This document shows positions 24,182 to 31,516 of a DNA stretch of 57,661 nt, in pieces. Source of the DNA: an uncultured Eubacteriales bacterium (lineage in GTDB: Bacteria; Bacillota; Clostridia; Oscillospirales; Acutalibacteraceae); contig CAKSHH010000015.1 in assembly GCA_934456435.1 (NCBI GenBank), positions 1 through 57,661 of the forward strand. Direction: 5' to 3'. Every line of letters starts with the position of its first letter. Position 1 is the first letter of the stretch. The notes beneath the pieces were generated by a model. That model made no database searches and was not told the DNA's origin. It saw only the letters and a program-made list of their open reading frames with translations. Made by a program: the position numbers and the translations under genes.

Positions 24182-24547
24182 TTATTTGCTGTCCTTAGCT
24201 ACTTCCTGGAGATACTTAAAGTTAAGAGCACCTTGATTTTTCATAATGTCCTCAACAGCCTTATCAAGAGCGGCTTTGTTATAAACAATATCGTTTACCT
24301 CTTTGCCGTCGGCATCTGTGTAATAGTATGAAATATAAGCACCCTCAAAGCTCTTGAGGTTCTTACGCATCATCAGCATAACCTCATCGGTAACACCGAT
24401 ATACTCTGCTGCTTCGCTCTCTGTCATATAGGTGTTATCCTCTGCGATTGCGGATTTCTTCTCTGCCGGAGCCTTGACGGCATAAGTGATGCAGATGGCA
24501 GCCGTGCAAAGAACCGCAACTATTGAAGCAATGATTGTATTTTTCAT
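24182..24547 (-). CDS. Membrane-anchored protein with excisionase-like HTH fold
   Basis: This 121-residue protein has one N-terminal hydrophobic helix (residues 4-24) with a short cytoplasmic end, so residues 30-121 should face outwards. That part reads MTESEAAEYIGVTDEVML near residue 41, then a loop and YNKAALDKAVEDI. This is the pattern of the HTH_17/excisionase winged helix (LTxxEAAxxLGVS...), normally a cytoplasmic DNA-binding fold. A role in DNA binding is unlikely if it is exported; the fold may be reused for another ligand. It has a good AAGGAG site and its own promoter. Confidence 0.72.
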   Translation of the reverse strand: MKNTIIASIVAVLCTAAICITYAVKAPAEKKSAIAEDNTYMTESEAAEYIGVTDEVMLMMRKNLKSFEGAYISYYYTDADGKEVNDIVYNKAALDKAVEDIMKNQGALNFKYLQEVAKDSK

Positions 24548-24581
24548 CGGTAAAACTCCTTTGAATTTAATTTCTTTGTTT

Positions 24582-24610
24582 ATAATACCATATATGTATT
24601 TTTATTTCAA
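24582..24610 (-). promoter_or_regulatory. Promoter of the exported HTH-like protein gene
   Basis: On the minus strand TTGAAA (plus 24605-24610) and TATTAT (plus 24582-24587) are 17 nt apart. Confidence 0.7.
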
Positions 24611-24625
24611 TATTTTTCGCAAATT

Positions 24626-24967
24626 TTATTCCCAATCTTTCCACACTTCGGGGCAATATCCCACCGTGGCTTTTTTGCCGTTCCTGACTATCGGAGTTCT
24701 GAAAAGCGACTGGTTCTCCAAGAGCTTTTCCTCCACCGCTTCCTTTGAAGCAAGATACTTAATGAAGCATTTTTCATAAGCCTTTGATTTCTCATCGATC
24801 AGCGCCTCCATGGAACCGACTGCGCTTTTAATGTTTCTGTACTCCCCTGCGCTCATTCCGAGCTTTTCAAGGTCAATGTACTGATATTTGATTCTGCGCT
24901 CCTTAAAATAGCGCTCCGCCTTTTTCGTGTCGAAGCATTTTGATTTACCGTAAATTTGAATATTCAT
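24626..24967 (-). CDS. ArsC/Spx family protein
   Basis: This 113-residue thioredoxin-fold protein has a single active-site-like Cys in GKSKCFDTKKAERYF (residue 11), a central helix region, and TPIVRNGKKATVGY, where the cis-Pro and Arg of ArsC/Spx proteins lie. Spx has CxxC and arsenate reductases need additional Cys or glutaredoxin. This one has CxxT, closest to the YffB/Spx-like subgroup of unknown role. It is transcribed divergently from cca with overlapping promoters. Confidence 0.85.
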   Translation of the reverse strand: MNIQIYGKSKCFDTKKAERYFKERRIKYQYIDLEKLGMSAGEYRNIKSAVGSMEALIDEKSKAYEKCFIKYLASKEAVEEKLLENQSLFRTPIVRNGKKATVGYCPEVWKDWE

Positions 24968-24976
24968 TTAATCACC

Positions 24977-25011
24977 TTGAAAATTATAACTTAAAATGGT
25001 AAAATTGTAAA
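24977..25011. promoter_or_regulatory. Overlapping divergent promoters for cca (plus) and the ArsC/Spx gene (minus)
   Basis: Plus strand: TTGAAA 24977-24982 and TAAAAT 25000-25005, spacer 17. Minus strand: TTTACA (plus 25006-25011) and TATAAT (plus 24983-24988), spacer 17. The two core promoters occupy the same 35 bp, so only one RNA polymerase could bind at a time. Confidence 0.72.
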
Positions 25012-25023
25012 GAGGTGAAAAAA

Positions 25024-26361
25024 ATGCAGATTCAATGTCCCGATTATATCTTAAAAGCAATTGATATACTGAAGTATAACGGTCATTCGGCTTATGCAGT
25101 CGGCGGCTGTGTGCGTGATTCGGTCATGGGCAGAACACCGAACGACTGGGATATGACAACATCTGCAACACCCGATGAAATGAAGCGCGCATTTGACGGC
25201 TACCGAATTATTCCGACAGGGATAAAGCACGGAACCTTAACCGTAATGATTGACTCCCACCCCGTTGAAATAACCACAATGAGAATTGACGGCAGTTATT
25301 CGGATTCAAGGCATCCCGAATCCGTCAGCTTCACAAAGAAAATTGAGGAGGACCTGAGCCGACGTGATTTTACCGTAAACGCAATGGCATACAGCCCCGA
25401 AACGGGACTTGTCGACCCATTTGGCGGCAGGCTCGATGCAGAAAGAAAAATTATTCGCTGCGTCGGCAATCCCGATAAAAGATTTCACGAGGACGCCTTG
25501 AGAATACTCAGAGCGATTCGATTTGCGTCCGTACTCGGCCTCGGAATTGAAGAGGAAACAGCCGCAAGTATTATAAAAAATCGCTGTCTGCTCAACGATA
25601 TTTCAAAGGAACGCATACGCGCCGAGCTTATAAAACTGCTCTGCGGACAGAATGTTGAAAAAGTCCTGCTTGAATTTAAGCAGGTTATATTTGAAATTAT
25701 CCCTGAGCTTCAAGCCACCGACGGATTTCTTCAGCACACGCCGTACCACATTTACGACGTATGGACGCACATTGCCAAGGTGACCTCAAGCATTGAGAGC
25801 ACATCGGATTTGAGAGTTGCCGCCCTGCTTCATGACATTGAAAAGCCCTCAATGTTCAGACTTGACGAAAAAGGTGTCGGGCATTTCAAAGGTCATACGC
25901 AAAAAGGAGCGCAAACAGCCGAAGAAATACTCCGCAGGCTCAGATTTTCTAACGCCGAGATAAAACATATTGCAACGATAATATATCTTCACGACGAGCG
26001 CCCCGACGGCAATCGGCATCACCTGACAAAGCTATGCGCTAAGTTCGGAATCGACAATGTTGACGACACAATGAAGCTCATAATAGCCGACGCTCACGGC
26101 AAAAATCCGAGCGTCATAGAAAAAGAAATACAAGCCGTCGAAAACGCACAAAAACAAATCAGCGAAATGCGTGCCGAAAATGCCTGCCTGAGCATACACG
26201 CGCTCGACATAAACGGCAACGACATTATGGCACTCGGCATCGACCGAACTCAAATTAAAGATACGCTTGATTATCTGCTCGATTCGGTCATCGACGAAAA
26301 AACGGAAAACAAAAAAGCCGCGCTGGAAAAGGCGGCTGTAAATTATATCAACAAAAAATGA
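25024..26361 (+). CDS. cca: CCA tRNA nucleotidyltransferase
   Basis: This 445-residue enzyme adds or repairs the 3'-CCA of tRNAs. It contains the class II nucleotidyltransferase head (AVGGCVRDSVMG with NDWDMTTSA, two catalytic Asp, residues 26-48), RRDFTVNAMAY near 115, the RNA-binding EDALRILRAIRFAS, and a C-terminal HD domain (LLHDIEKP near 265) found in many bacterial forms. ATG at 25024 is chosen because the upstream in-frame GTG is part of the AGAGGTG ribosome site. Several tRNAs in this window already encode CCA, so a repair role is important too. Confidence 0.95.
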   Translation: MQIQCPDYILKAIDILKYNGHSAYAVGGCVRDSVMGRTPNDWDMTTSATPDEMKRAFDGYRIIPTGIKHGTLTVMIDSHPVEITTMRIDGSYSDSRHPESVSFTKKIEEDLSRRDFTVNAMAYSPETGLVDPFGGRLDAERKIIRCVGNPDKRFHEDALRILRAIRFASVLGLGIEEETAASIIKNRCLLNDISKERIRAELIKLLCGQNVEKVLLEFKQVIFEIIPELQATDGFLQHTPYHIYDVWTHIAKVTSSIESTSDLRVAALLHDIEKPSMFRLDEKGVGHFKGHTQKGAQTAEEILRRLRFSNAEIKHIATIIYLHDERPDGNRHHLTKLCAKFGIDNVDDTMKLIIADAHGKNPSVIEKEIQAVENAQKQISEMRAENACLSIHALDINGNDIMALGIDRTQIKDTLDYLLDSVIDEKTENKKAALEKAAVNYINKK

Positions 26362-26398
26362 GGCTGTCGCTTAATGCGGCAACCTCATAAATTTTATT
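26359..26398. terminator. Terminator between cca and the polysaccharide deacetylase gene
   Basis: TGAGGCTGTCGC (26359-26370) pairs with GCGGCAACCTCA (26376-26387) with one mismatch and a TTAAT loop, followed by TAAATTTTATT. It lies between converging genes. Confidence 0.8.
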
Positions 26399-27239
26399 CT
26401 GCTTCTTCGTCCGCAGGTGTCTGCGGCTGTGCGCTGAAATACTTACATCCGGGCTCAACCTCAACTCCGCGAAGCTCCATCAGCTCGGAGAACGTAACAA
26501 ATTTGTATCCCTGCTTGGCAAGCTCCGGTACTATCCTTGCTACTGCATCGGCTGTTTCGGGATAAAGGTCATGCATCAGGACTATGCTTCCGTCAAAAAC
26601 ATTGTCCATAACGGATTTATAATCCTTATCGGCGTTTCTGTAATCCCAGTCCCTTGAATCAACGCTCCACATTACCATCGGCATACCGATATTCGCTTTA
26701 ACGGACTCATTTGTCGCACCCTCAGGCGGTCTGATAATCCTGACCTCCTTGCCCGTGACCTCAGATATAGCATTGCAGGACTTTTCAATTTCCCTCTGCA
26801 TTTTTGGAACGGAAAGATTTGCAAGATTGACATGAGAGTATGTATGAGAGCCTATTTCACAGCCCATATCGCTGGCTCTTTTCAATACCTTGCAATAGTT
26901 TTCCGCTCTGTCACCGACAACAAAAAAAGTTGCTTTTCCGTTGTATTTCTCAAGAGTGTCAAGGATTTTACTCGTAACGGGCGTATACGGACCGTCATCA
27001 AACGTCAGCGCTACAAGTTTATCCGTCGATTTCGGCTTTTCTTTGCTTGCTTCAAACACCTCTGTCTCCGTCGGAGCTTCGGTCTTTTCCTGCTGTTCGT
27101 TGTCAGTTGTCACAGACTCTCTCGTTGTTGTTTGCTTCTTCTCTTCAAGCATTTTTCCGCTGAATCCATACGCACCAATAATAAGTATCACAACAAAAAC
27201 AACAAGAAAAATCGCTTTCCCCACAAAATCCCTTTTCAT
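26394..27239 (-). CDS. Polysaccharide deacetylase (NodB domain), membrane-anchored
   Basis: This 281-residue protein has one N-terminal membrane helix (residues 8-27), a Thr/Glu-rich linker (36-70) and an extracellular carbohydrate esterase 4 domain. The catalytic motifs are all present: TFDDGP (79-84), SHTYSHVNL near 130 with metal-binding His, RPPEG near 170, and LMHDLY near 225. These enzymes de-N-acetylate peptidoglycan GlcNAc/MurNAc or chitin-like polymers, and a cell-wall role fits the anchor. The C-terminus is acidic. ATG at 27239. Confidence 0.92.
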   Translation of the reverse strand: MKRDFVGKAIFLVVFVVILIIGAYGFSGKMLEEKKQTTTRESVTTDNEQQEKTEAPTETEVFEASKEKPKSTDKLVALTFDDGPYTPVTSKILDTLEKYNGKATFFVVGDRAENYCKVLKRASDMGCEIGSHTYSHVNLANLSVPKMQREIEKSCNAISEVTGKEVRIIRPPEGATNESVKANIGMPMVMWSVDSRDWDYRNADKDYKSVMDNVFDGSIVLMHDLYPETADAVARIVPELAKQGYKFVTFSELMELRGVEVEPGCKYFSAQPQTPADEEAE

Positions 27240-27291
27240 AAATTACAATTACATCTCCATAATATAAGCTGAGGCTTATGTTCTGTCGTAA

Positions 27292-27319
27292 ATTATATCA
27301 CACTGTATTTAAAATTCAA
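27292..27319 (-). promoter_or_regulatory. Promoter of the polysaccharide deacetylase gene
   Basis: On the minus strand TTGAAT (plus 27314-27319) and TATAAT (plus 27292-27297) are 16 nt apart, with TG one base upstream of the -10. The leader holds a small hairpin (ATAAGC-TGAG-GCTTAT, 27264-27279). Confidence 0.68.
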
Positions 27320-27418
27320 TATCAATTTATGCTTTCTGACAATTTTCTGACAAAAGATGTCGAGAAATATTATTCTGCGGCATCAATAAAAATATATTGA
27401 AAAAATTTCAAAAAATGC

Positions 27419-27447
27419 TTGACTTTTTCCATTCTATGCTATATAAT
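27419..27447 (+). promoter_or_regulatory. Promoter of tRNA-Met/tRNA-Glu
   Basis: TTGACT (27419-27424) and TATAAT (27442-27447) are 17 nt apart, 38 nt before tRNA-Met. Confidence 0.88.
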
Positions 27448-27484
27448 TAGCAAGTCGCCTGAGGACATCAGGCGGTTAAAATGT

Positions 27485-27561
27485 GGCGGCATAGCTCAGT
27501 TGGCTAGAGTACTCGGTTCATACCCGATTGGTCGTAGGTTCGAATCCCACTGCCGCTACCA
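27485..27561 (+). tRNA. tRNA-Met (elongator type, anticodon CAT)
   Basis: The acceptor GGCGGCA pairs with TGCCGCT (one G-T), the anticodon loop TTCATAC carries CAT, and the T loop is TTCGAAT. CCA is encoded at 27559-27561. The paired first base and lack of the three G-C pairs in the anticodon stem argue against the initiator tRNA. It is separated from tRNA-Glu by 3 nt. Confidence 0.95.
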
Positions 27562-27564
27562 TTT

Positions 27565-27639
27565 GGCCCGGTGGTCAAGAGGTTAAGACACCGCCCTTTC
27601 ACGGCGGTAACACGAGTTCAATTCTCGTCCGGGTCACCA
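27565..27639 (+). tRNA. tRNA-Glu (anticodon TTC)
   Basis: The acceptor GGCCCGG pairs with CCGGGTC. Anticodon stem CCGCC/GGCGG encloses CTTTCAC with anticodon TTC. CCA is encoded at 27637-27639. It is cotranscribed with tRNA-Met. Confidence 0.97.
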
Positions 27640-27670
27640 AAGTCGGGATTTTATCTCGACTTTTTTTATT
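27640..27670 (+). terminator. Terminator of the tRNA-Met/tRNA-Glu unit
   Basis: AGTCGGGAT pairs with ATCTCGACT (one G-T), followed by a run of seven T. Confidence 0.88.
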
Positions 27671-27722
27671 TATATTGATATGTTTAAAGGACAAAGCAGT
27701 TTCCTGCCTCGTCCTTATTATT

Positions 27723-29033
27723 TTACCAAAGACCGTCCGCTCTGACGATTTCTCTGTCATCTCTGCCGCCGTTGAGCTGCGGAAAATATGACGCAAATCT
27801 GTACCTCGGAAGCTTATCAAATTCAAGCCTGATAAGCGAATAATTTATAATCGGATCGGGATTTTTCTCCGGCAAATCATAAATAAAAATTCTGTCGCCC
27901 TTTTTCTCAAACTTTATCGGAGTACCGTCCATAAATGAAATCTTTTTCGGTGCGTCCATAAGTCCGGCAAGAGCCATTTTGCCGTTGCAAGGTGCCCAAA
28001 TCTTGTTCCACATATAAAGCGTTGTGCCCTTCGACGTGCTTCGTCCGACGCCGTTAAGCTGAAATCTGTTGCCCTCACCTTTGTTGAGAATACCGTAAAC
28101 CGCCTCGCCGTTGACCTTTAGCCACTCGCCTACTTTGTGAAGCGGGTCAATAACCTCGTAAGGAATTGAGCCGTCGGGCTTCGGACCGACATTGAGCAGG
28201 AGGTTTCCGCCGTATTCACAGCAGGTTTGAAGCATATTGACAATTCTCTGCGGCGTGTAACTGTAAGGAAGCGCCTGATCGGAATCAACATAACCCCAGC
28301 TTATGCCGTTGAACGTCATACACGCCTCCCAGTCGCGCTCTGACGGGGTGATGTGTTCCTCAGGAGTACCGAAATCCTCGGCAAGACCGCTTCTGTCGTT
28401 GATAATGATGTCCGGCTGGAGACTTCTGAGATACTGGTTACGCTCAAGCGAATCCCATCCCTCCCATGACTCCATCGGCAGCGGAACATCGTACCAAAGG
28501 ATATCAATTTTACCGTACTGAGTAAGCAACTCGGTGTTTATATCTTTAAGAAACTGCGTGTAACGCCTTCTCGCCTCTGTGTCATAAGCACAGATTCCGC
28601 TGTCGGAGTGGTGCCACTCCATACAGGTTGAATAAAAACCGATTTTGAGGTCAAATTCACGGCAGGCCTCGACAAACTCCTTAACGATATCGCGATGCGG
28701 ACCGTAGTTGACGGAATTGTACGGATTTGCCTTTGAATCCCAAAGGCTGAAGCCCTCATGATGACGGGTCGTCATAACCATATACTTACAGCCTGCTTCC
28801 TTCGCGAGCTTCGCCCATTCGCGGCAGCAGCCCTCTTTCGGAGCGAATGTATCCGCAAGCTTCTCATACTCCTCAGGCGGAATATTCTCGCACGCCATAG
28901 CCCATTCGTTTCTGCCGAGCTGCGAAAAAAGGCCGTAGTGAATGAACATTCCGAATCGTGCTTCACGCCACCACTTCATACGTTTGTCGCGTGTCGCGGC
29001 GATCTGCTCTTCATATTGAGGCTTTGAAAGCAT
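27723..29033 (-). CDS. Alpha-L-fucosidase, GH29 family
   Basis: This 436-residue cytoplasmic enzyme (no signal peptide) has the GH29 landmarks FGMFIHYGLFS near residue 27, YMVMTTRHHEGFSLWDS near 85, the nucleophile region KIDILWYD near 176, and GGNLLLNVGPKPDGS near 305. It releases terminal alpha-fucose from host or dietary glycans. The intracellular location implies uptake of fucosylated oligosaccharides. It is a single gene with a strong promoter and an AAGGAG site. No fucose catabolic genes are next to it. Confidence 0.93.
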   Translation of the reverse strand: MLSKPQYEEQIAATRDKRMKWWREARFGMFIHYGLFSQLGRNEWAMACENIPPEEYEKLADTFAPKEGCCREWAKLAKEAGCKYMVMTTRHHEGFSLWDSKANPYNSVNYGPHRDIVKEFVEACREFDLKIGFYSTCMEWHHSDSGICAYDTEARRRYTQFLKDINTELLTQYGKIDILWYDVPLPMESWEGWDSLERNQYLRSLQPDIIINDRSGLAEDFGTPEEHITPSERDWEACMTFNGISWGYVDSDQALPYSYTPQRIVNMLQTCCEYGGNLLLNVGPKPDGSIPYEVIDPLHKVGEWLKVNGEAVYGILNKGEGNRFQLNGVGRSTSKGTTLYMWNKIWAPCNGKMALAGLMDAPKKISFMDGTPIKFEKKGDRIFIYDLPEKNPDPIINYSLIRLEFDKLPRYRFASYFPQLNGGRDDREIVRADGLW

Positions 29034-29065
29034 AATAAAACTCCTTTATTTTTACGTTTGGATTC

Positions 29066-29094
29066 ATTTTAAAGTATTTCCCCTGCTTTGTCAA
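29066..29094 (-). promoter_or_regulatory. Promoter of the GH29 fucosidase gene
   Basis: On the minus strand TTGACA (plus 29089-29094) and TAAAAT (plus 29066-29071) are 17 nt apart, 33 nt upstream of the ATG. Confidence 0.82.
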
Positions 29095-29161
29095 CAATAA
29101 AGTTGTCTCCCCCAAAATCACCCCAAAAAACAATTCAACGATTTCGGTAAAGAAATAAAGG

Positions 29162-29190
29162 TTGACACATACAATTTAATATGATATAAT
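29162..29190 (+). promoter_or_regulatory. Promoter of the mntP riboswitch transcript
   Basis: Consensus TTGACA (29162-29167) and TATAAT (29185-29190) with a 17-nt spacer, just ahead of the yybP-ykoY element. Confidence 0.92.
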
Positions 29191-29196
29191 CGGCAG

Positions 29197-29338
29197 AGTT
29201 TGAGGGAGTAGATAGCTCAAAGCGAGTGGCAAGTCAACACACTGACGCAAAGCGTCTGGCTTGTCTTAAATAACGAGACTCAGATGTGGCTTTGCCGTGT
29301 CTGGGATTTTTTCAGGCACGACGGTGTCTGATTTTTTT
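29197..29338 (+). promoter_or_regulatory. yybP-ykoY manganese riboswitch with expression platform
   Basis: The leader begins TTTGAGGGAGTAGATAG, the GGGAGTAG loop of the yybP-ykoY family. It continues through AAGTCAACACA and a GACGC-AAA-GCGTC hairpin to ACGAGACT, the second conserved segment. Two terminator-like hairpins follow: 29281-29303 (CAGATGTGGC/GCCGTGTCTG then GATTTTTT) and 29313-29330 (CAGGCAC/GTGTCTG then ATTTTTTT). Family members sense Mn2+ and turn on exporters, and the next gene is mntP. The family call rests on conserved motifs and context. Confidence 0.82.
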
Positions 29339-29355
29339 ATTCTCGGAGGTAAAAT

Positions 29356-29925
29356 ATGGGGTTACTTGAATTATTAATCTTGGCAGTCGGACTGTCAATG
29401 GACGCTTTCGCAGTCTCGGTCTGCAAGGGTCTTTCAACTCAGAAGCTCAAAGCAAAGCACTACCTGATAATCGGTGCATGGTTCGGCGGATTTCAGGCGC
29501 TTATGCCGACAATCGGCTACTTCCTCGGTTCAACATTTGAAAAATACATTACGTCCGTTGACCATTGGGTCGCCTTTGCCCTGCTTGTCATAATCGGCGG
29601 AAATATGATTCGCGAAGGCTGTTCAAAGGATGAAGAAAAAGCCAACGACTCTTTCTCGTTCAAGACGATGATCGTTCTTGCAGTCGCAACAAGCATCGAC
29701 GCTCTCGCGGTAGGTATCACCTTTGCCCTGCTGCCCGATGTCAACATCGTTGCCGCTGTCTCTTTCATCGGCGCAACAACATTTATTATTTCCGCAGTCG
29801 GACTCAAGGTCGGCAACATATTCGGTTTGAAATACAAGAGCAAGGCGGAAATCGCCGGCGGTGTCATTCTCATCCTCATCGGAACAAAAATTCTCCTCGA
29901 ACATCTCGGCGTGATCAACTTCTGA
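29356..29925 (+). CDS. mntP: Manganese efflux pump MntP
   Basis: This 189-residue membrane protein has six helices in two homologous halves, each with an Asp in a membrane segment (GLSMDAFAVSVCKGL near residue 14 and ATSIDALAVGITFALL near 114). These are the signatures of MntP, which exports excess Mn2+. It is preceded by a yybP-ykoY riboswitch, which explains its regulation. CGGAGGT lies 8 nt before the ATG. Confidence 0.96.
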   Translation: MGLLELLILAVGLSMDAFAVSVCKGLSTQKLKAKHYLIIGAWFGGFQALMPTIGYFLGSTFEKYITSVDHWVAFALLVIIGGNMIREGCSKDEEKANDSFSFKTMIVLAVATSIDALAVGITFALLPDVNIVAAVSFIGATTFIISAVGLKVGNIFGLKYKSKAEIAGGVILILIGTKILLEHLGVINF

Positions 29926-29951
29926 TTTAAATAAAATATTGCAAATAATTG

Positions 29952-29980
29952 TTGACAAGATAAAACTTCTTTGGTATAAT
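29952..29980 (+). promoter_or_regulatory. Promoter of tRNA-Ala
   Basis: TTGACA (29952-29957) and TATAAT (29975-29980), spacer 17, 25 nt before the tRNA. Confidence 0.92.
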
Positions 29981-30005
29981 TCATCAAGTAAACAATATAT
30001 TGCAC

Positions 30006-30081
<76 letters not shown>

Positions 30082-30122
30082 AGACCGCAAACCGCTACAA
30101 ATAAGGGTTTGCGGTCTTTTTT
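30082..30122 (+). terminator. Terminator of tRNA-Ala
   Basis: GACCGCAAACC pairs with GGTTTGCGGTC across a 12-nt loop, followed by TTTTTT. Confidence 0.92.
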
Positions 30123-30234
30123 ATGCTTAAAATCAGTCTTTTTATAATTCTCTATTGATATTATATTCGTTGTTTTTTAGCCGTTTTCTTATAAAATGCA
30201 AGTCAAAAAAATTAGAATTAAGAAATATTGTATA

Positions 30235-30263
30235 TTGCTTTTTGTTTCTGTTTCAAGTATAAT
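30235..30263 (+). promoter_or_regulatory. Promoter of the lipoprotein gene
   Basis: TTGCTT (30235-30240) and TATAAT (30258-30263) are 17 nt apart. Confidence 0.75.
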
Positions 30264-30299
30264 GAATTTACAATACAGGTCGAAGGGAGATACAATATT

Positions 30300-31406
30300 A
30301 TGAAAAAGAGATTAACTGCTTTTTTGCTTGCGGCTTTGGTGATTTTTTCACTTTCCGCCTGCGGCAAAAATGAAGCCGACGACAAGTCCTTACCTTTCGG
30401 CGATACAACGACCGCGGCAAATGTCAGCGATGTAAAAATCACCCCGTCAGAGGCGAAGCAAACAAAGCTTGTTGACTACAAAACATCCGACTTTTCAATG
30501 AAAATTCCGGAGGGTTGGTCTGTTACTGCCGGAGGAATCGGAATGTACCATGCAATCCGTGTAACCGACCCCAAGAACCCCATAAATCAGGTGTTTTTCC
30601 TGCTCAAGGCTCAACCGCTCCTTCACAGTGAGACGGGTAAGGATTATTATCGGCAGTCATATCAAATGTACGGCGGGAACTATAACATGATGGCTGACGC
30701 ACCGGTTCTCTCCTCTCCGTCGACGGAAAACTTCTTTAAGATTTTTAATTCTTTTGTCTCTTTTGCCAAGACTTACGAATCAACTTATTCAAGCTTCGAC
30801 TTTCCGAGCTTCGGGTCGTTCAAGAGCGTTGAACGCTTTGCGAGTAACAGCAACATGAGATCGCAGGCAATCAGTCCTGCCCTGCTCCGTGCTACTTTCA
30901 CCGATGTAGCCGGCACCAAGGGAGAGGGTCTTTTCACGGCGGATATAATAGATTTCGCAGGCAATATGATGAGTGGCTTCGGAATTGACGCCGGATATTA
31001 TATGGTTTATAACATTGCGGCAATCACCTGCGAAGAAAATTCGCTTATTGAATGGAAGGATATTCTTTGCCAATCACTAAGCTCGATTGATTATTCTCAG
31101 AGCTATGTCAGCAGCGCAATTCAGCAGAGCAACGAGAGCACGGCAAACGCAATGCAAATCAGGAGCGAGCTCAGCAGCATTTCCGACGGAATAATGGACT
31201 CATGGGAAAAGCGAAACACAAGTCAGGACATCATCAGCCAGAAGCAGAGCGACGCCACCCTCGGTCTCGAAAGAATATATGACACCGAGAAAGACGAAAT
31301 CTACATGGCTAAAAACGGTTGGAGCGATACAAACAAAGACGAACGGTTCCGGCTTGTCACAGACGACAGCATGTACCTTAAAGCAACATCGGGAACGATT
31401 GAATAA
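30300..31406 (+). CDS. Lipoprotein of unknown function
   Basis: This 368-residue protein has a lipoprotein signal peptide (MKKRLTAFLLAALVIFSLSA with lipobox LSAC, Cys 21), so it is probably tethered to the outer face of the membrane. An ATG at 30300 after AAGGGAG is chosen; the frame extends upstream without a ribosome site and would hide the signal peptide. Residues 55-230 (SDFSMKIPEGWSVTAGGIGM...) look like the PsbP-like or stress-response lipoprotein fold in which 'xxxIPxGW' is typical, but this is weak. The C-terminal third is helical. It has its own promoter and terminator. Confidence 0.8.
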   Translation: MKKRLTAFLLAALVIFSLSACGKNEADDKSLPFGDTTTAANVSDVKITPSEAKQTKLVDYKTSDFSMKIPEGWSVTAGGIGMYHAIRVTDPKNPINQVFFLLKAQPLLHSETGKDYYRQSYQMYGGNYNMMADAPVLSSPSTENFFKIFNSFVSFAKTYESTYSSFDFPSFGSFKSVERFASNSNMRSQAISPALLRATFTDVAGTKGEGLFTADIIDFAGNMMSGFGIDAGYYMVYNIAAITCEENSLIEWKDILCQSLSSIDYSQSYVSSAIQQSNESTANAMQIRSELSSISDGIMDSWEKRNTSQDIISQKQSDATLGLERIYDTEKDEIYMAKNGWSDTNKDERFRLVTDDSMYLKATSGTIE

Positions 31407-31420
31407 ATAAAATAAATTCA

Positions 31421-31460
31421 GCCGCAAATTACAGAAAATCCTTGTAATTTGCGGCTTTTG
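31421..31460 (+). terminator. Terminator of the lipoprotein gene
   Basis: GCCGCAAATTACA and TGTAATTTGCGGC form a perfect 13-bp stem followed by TTTTG. Confidence 0.9.
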
Positions 31461-31516
31461 TCTTGCACCGTAAAATGCAATGTGATACAATGATAAAAAA
31501 TTGCGGAGGTCACAAG

